This document shows, piece after piece, positions 61,840 to 64,000 of a DNA stretch of 64,000 bases. Location: the NCBI GenBank assembly GCA_004322275.1, contig SCTA01000019.1:35980-99979 (forward strand), given 5' to 3'. The stretch is from a bacterium. GTDB lineage: Bacteria; Desulfobacterota; Deferrisomatia; Deferrisomatales; BM512. The first letter of the stretch is position 1. Every line of letters starts with the position of its first letter. The position numbers were made by a program, and so were the translations under genes. The notes beneath the pieces were generated by a model, which saw only the letters and a program-made list of their open reading frames with translations, was not told the DNA's origin and made no database searches.

Positions 61840-62554
61840 GCGGGGCTTAGCGCGCCCCGCACCCGCGCCCCACTTTTTGTCGAAAAAGTGGGACAAAACT
61901 CGGCCCGGGAGGTTCCGCTCGCTCTTCGAGCGACCGGTCGCTGCGGCGGGGGCAGGGCGTTCCCATCTGCCAGGGATGCTGCATTCGTGCCACGCTTCAT
62001 CCCGAGCCGCGTTGTCGCTCATCGCCCGAAGAGAGCCAAACTATTCGGGCTCTTCGCTTCTAGCGGCTCGGGCGAATCGCGGCACTCTGTGACGACGCCT
62101 CCCTGCCGGATGGTAACGCTGGGGCACTCGTTCGCTACGCTCGCTAAGACCCCCCCCGCCGCCCTCTCCGCCTTAAGCTCCCTGCGTCACCTACGGGCCA
62201 CGAAGAGGACGAAAGGATGGCTCGTCCAAAACGAGATTATGAAATGTTTTTGGACTCGAAGGTAGATTGTCTACACGTATTCTTTGAATAGTTGTAAACA
62301 AATTACCTTCGAGCCGAAAAAACATATGATTATTCTGTTTTTCGGCGAGCTTTCTTTTCGTTCCCCACGCCCTCCGGCGACAGCGAGTGAGGGAGCGAGG
62401 GTGTTCCGAGCGCGCCATGAGCCCGTGGCGATTTGCGCGCTCGCCGAGCGACGAACGAGCGCCTTGGCGCAAAGGGGGCGCGCCTTTTCTTTCTCCAATT
62501 TCTTTTGGGCGCTCAAAAGAAATTGGAACGGGGTGCAGGGGCAGTCAGCCCCGC
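61840..62554. repeat. Large structured palindromic element, copy 3 (reverse orientation, expanded)
   Basis: The 885-base gap 61754-62638 has no credible gene. Left arm 61840-62218 is the reverse complement of the copy 1 right arm, including the CCCACTTTTT/AAAAAGTGGG hairpin (61869-61892), interrupted by an extra ~168-base self-complementary segment (61953-62120). Core 62219-62350: GGCTCG, a hairpin of 9-10 bp, CTCGAAGGTA (62255-62264), about 39 bases, TACCTTCGAG (62304-62313), the CCGAAAAAACA/TGTTTTTCGG hairpin, CGAGC. Right arm 62351-62554 corresponds to the copy 1 left arm in layout but is much diverged; its 12-bp hairpin CCAATTTCTTTT/AAAAGAAATTGG is at 62495-62526. Confidence 0.85.
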
Positions 62555-62586
62555 AAGCATAAAATTACATTGAAGTTTTATCTGTT

Positions 62587-62609
62587 ATGGTGGGCCGAGC
62601 CCACCCTAC
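62587..62609. repeat. GTGGGCCGAGCCCACC short palindrome
   Basis: TGGTGGGCCGAGCCCACCCTACG, a 7-bp stem with a short loop, next to copy 3 of the large element; companions are at 23826-23843 and 41725-41745. Confidence 0.6.
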
Positions 62610-62638
62610 GCGGCTCATAGGATATACTTGGCTACATC

Positions 62639-63808
62639 CTATTCCACAGCGTTATTATGTCCACGAGCACTCCCGTTGTTTGCGTTTATACTGTAAACGT
62701 ATGTTGAGCAAACAACTTCCCACTGCAATTCATAGGAAATTCCTTCCCGGCTAGAGGTAGTGCTTATGAAAAGCTTTGGCTTGTTCTTTCTTTCGTATTC
62801 TCCCTCCTCGCATTCTATGCCCTTGGATTTCAGGTCCTTTTTAACGATCTCCACCGCCTCTTCCGCAGTGATTTTCGGCTCGATTGAAATATCGATGACA
62901 GGTCCAAGGTCATTTAGAACGTGTAAAGTGTGTTCTTTCAGGCCAAATGAAAAATTTACGAATCCTCCTTCAACAGGTATGCCTTTGTAATATTGTTCAA
63001 AATCTATGTTTGGATAATTCCCTCCCCAATGCCTCATATTGGGGCGCAGTTCCGACTCTCCAAGCTGAAAGGCTTCGGGATTGTCGGCTATGAAGGATTG
63101 GGCGAAACTTAGAGCGTCAGCCTGAGTCTCGATCTTTATCCAATCGGGGAGTTTCCCTCTGGCGACACTGAACACAAAGCCTGCTTGGTCTCCTCCTTTG
63201 GCTTTCAACCAAGGTCCATATTTCGTCTGGAAGTAAGCTTCTGCTTCTTCGTCGCTCCATCTGCGTTTCAACCCCGGCTCAGGGTAGTTGGCGGGTTTCT
63301 GGGTGATTGCGGCGCTTTTGTCGGCGCTCTTTTCCGCTCCGGGTATTCCGTCTTTAAGGATAGTGATTTTGTAAAGGCGGGTTTCTTTGGAGTCATTGAA
63401 GTTGAAGGCGTAGCTGTTTACCCCCGCCGCATTAAGGATTTTTGTCAAACCGTCCTGCAGCCACGAGCCTTTGACGTTTACAGTCACCTTCCCCTGCATA
63501 TCTTCGGGGAAATCCAACTCAACGCCGGTTTCTTTCGAGATCGCTTTCAAGACCTCGGTCAGTTCCGCGCCCTCGGCCTTTACCTCCAGAAGCCCGCCCT
63601 TGAACTTTAGATGCGAAACCCCCTTCGGCAACCCGATTGCCTGCGCCGCCTGCGTTTCAACCGGGGGCTTCGTCCCGGTCGCGCCGCTTTCGGTTCCGCC
63701 GCCGATTGCCTTCTCCTCCGCGAAACTCACCGCCGCCAGCGTCATTACCGCCAGCGTAACAGCCGCAAAAAGCATCGACTTTAAAGAGCTTCTCTCACTT
63801 CGCTTCAT
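62639..63808 (-). CDS. Secreted STN + FTP/PepSY-domain protein without protease domain
   Basis: A 389-residue exported protein. A signal peptide ends near AVSFAEEK. Residues 65-135 look like an STN/secretin N-terminal domain (LLEVKAEGAELTEVLKAISKE and QGKVTVNVKGSWLQDGL). Residues 185-320 resemble the FTP propeptide of thermolysin-type peptidases (FIADNPEAFQLGESELRP; YKGIPVEGGFVNFSFG), and 310-380 a PepSY domain (ITAEEAVEIVKKDL; SYELQWEVVCSTYVYSINANNG). In M4 peptidases the zinc catalytic domain would follow; here the frame stops right after PepSY, 30 bases from a repeat. It may be a stand-alone inhibitor/chaperone-like protein or a truncated protease precursor. AGGGGAC precedes the ATG. Confidence 0.72.
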   Translation of the reverse strand: MKRSERSSLKSMLFAAVTLAVMTLAAVSFAEEKAIGGGTESGATGTKPPVETQAAQAIGLPKGVSHLKFKGGLLEVKAEGAELTEVLKAISKETGVELDFPEDMQGKVTVNVKGSWLQDGLTKILNAAGVNSYAFNFNDSKETRLYKITILKDGIPGAEKSADKSAAITQKPANYPEPGLKRRWSDEEAEAYFQTKYGPWLKAKGGDQAGFVFSVARGKLPDWIKIETQADALSFAQSFIADNPEAFQLGESELRPNMRHWGGNYPNIDFEQYYKGIPVEGGFVNFSFGLKEHTLHVLNDLGPVIDISIEPKITAEEAVEIVKKDLKSKGIECEEGEYERKNKPKLFISTTSSREGISYELQWEVVCSTYVYSINANNGSARGHNNAVE

Positions 63809-64000
63809 GGTGGTCCCCTTTTAGCGCACAAATGCAGGTCAGTTTGAGCGGAACCGTAGGTCGGGTGGAGCGAAGCGATACCCGACGTTTGCAATGCCTA
63901 TGCTGGCGGTATTGTTGGGTTTCGCTTAAAGGTTTCCTTATTAAGGTCTTCTCGCAAGGCCCAGGTTTTGCTGCCGCTCTCCGCTTCGTGGTCATGGTCG
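63809..64000. other. Gap at the right edge containing repeat copy B
   Basis: Upstream of the STN/PepSY gene. 63854-63926 is the inverted partner of the repeat at 22999-23070 (CCGTAGGTCGGGTGGAGCG...TTGTTGGGTTTCGCT). No open frame with a ribosome-binding site is seen in the remainder. Confidence 0.6.

Noticed and set aside
61450..62265. 271-codon frame running from the ankyrin gene into repeat copy 3
   Set aside because: It overlaps a real gene in another frame, crosses a terminator and consists of arginine-rich repeat translation.

Overview
The window is high-GC chromosomal DNA from a Gram-negative bacterium, most probably of the deltaproteobacterial type (Desulfuromonadota/Desulfobacterota). 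This is an inference from gene order and families: rpmF-plsX-fabH-fabD-fabG-acpP-fabF followed by rpiB/glyA-dCMP deaminase-nrdR-ribD-ribE-ribBA-ribH-nusB, a class II (B12) ribonucleotide reductase, a haem-binding chemoreceptor and c-type cytochrome motifs. No rRNA, tRNA, CRISPR array, prophage or transposase gene is visible.

Layout: (1) 0.1-11.5 kb is an assimilatory sulfate divergon. Leftward from a shared promoter region near 6.4 kb run a ferredoxin-fused sulfite reductase, a TusA-like protein, a ThiF/MoeB-like E1 and the sulfate importer sbp-cysT-cysW-cysA. Rightward run cysH, a cysteine synthase, cysD, cysN and an orphan larE. (2) 11.6-20.5 kb holds ppdK, glyS, glyQ, a FabL-like enoyl reductase, recO, nth and a small coiled-coil protein. 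(3) 20.5-25.7 kb holds nrdJ with NrdR-type boxes, an AT-richer islet gene, a large palindromic repeat, a PilZ protein and a membrane protein. (4) 25.6-38.5 kb is a long leftward run of riboflavin, nucleotide, one-carbon and fatty-acid genes, including an in-frame RpiB-GlyA fusion. (5) 38.7-41.8 kb holds a TPR/KAAAE-repeat secreted protein and a second repeat copy. (6) 41.8-58.8 kb runs leftward: prfB (programmed +1 frameshift), lnt, a chemosensory block (CheB-REC-GGDEF, CheA-REC, haem MCP, CheW, CheR), corC, ybeY, a PgpH-type HD protein, a VasI/TagO-like protein, a Fis-like regulator and dusB. (7) 58.9-64 kb holds a dihaem lipoprotein, a LuxR-type response regulator, a PAS protein, an ankyrin protein, the third repeat copy and an STN/FTP/PepSY protein without a protease.

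The most unusual non-coding signal is a family of large structured elements at about 23.88-24.44, 41.39-41.69 and 61.84-62.55 kb. A core bounded by GGCTCG and CGAGCC carries an inverted CTCGAAGGTA/TACCTTCGAG pair and two hairpins whose stems differ in sequence between copies but still pair. The core is flanked by long inverted arms ending in poly-pyrimidine/poly-purine hairpins. One arm block of 138 bases is 133/138 identical between copies 1 and 2. All three copies lie between convergent gene 3' ends, occupying three of the four convergent junctions in the window.

All calls come from reading the sequence and from knowledge of the protein families. No database search or structure computation was run.
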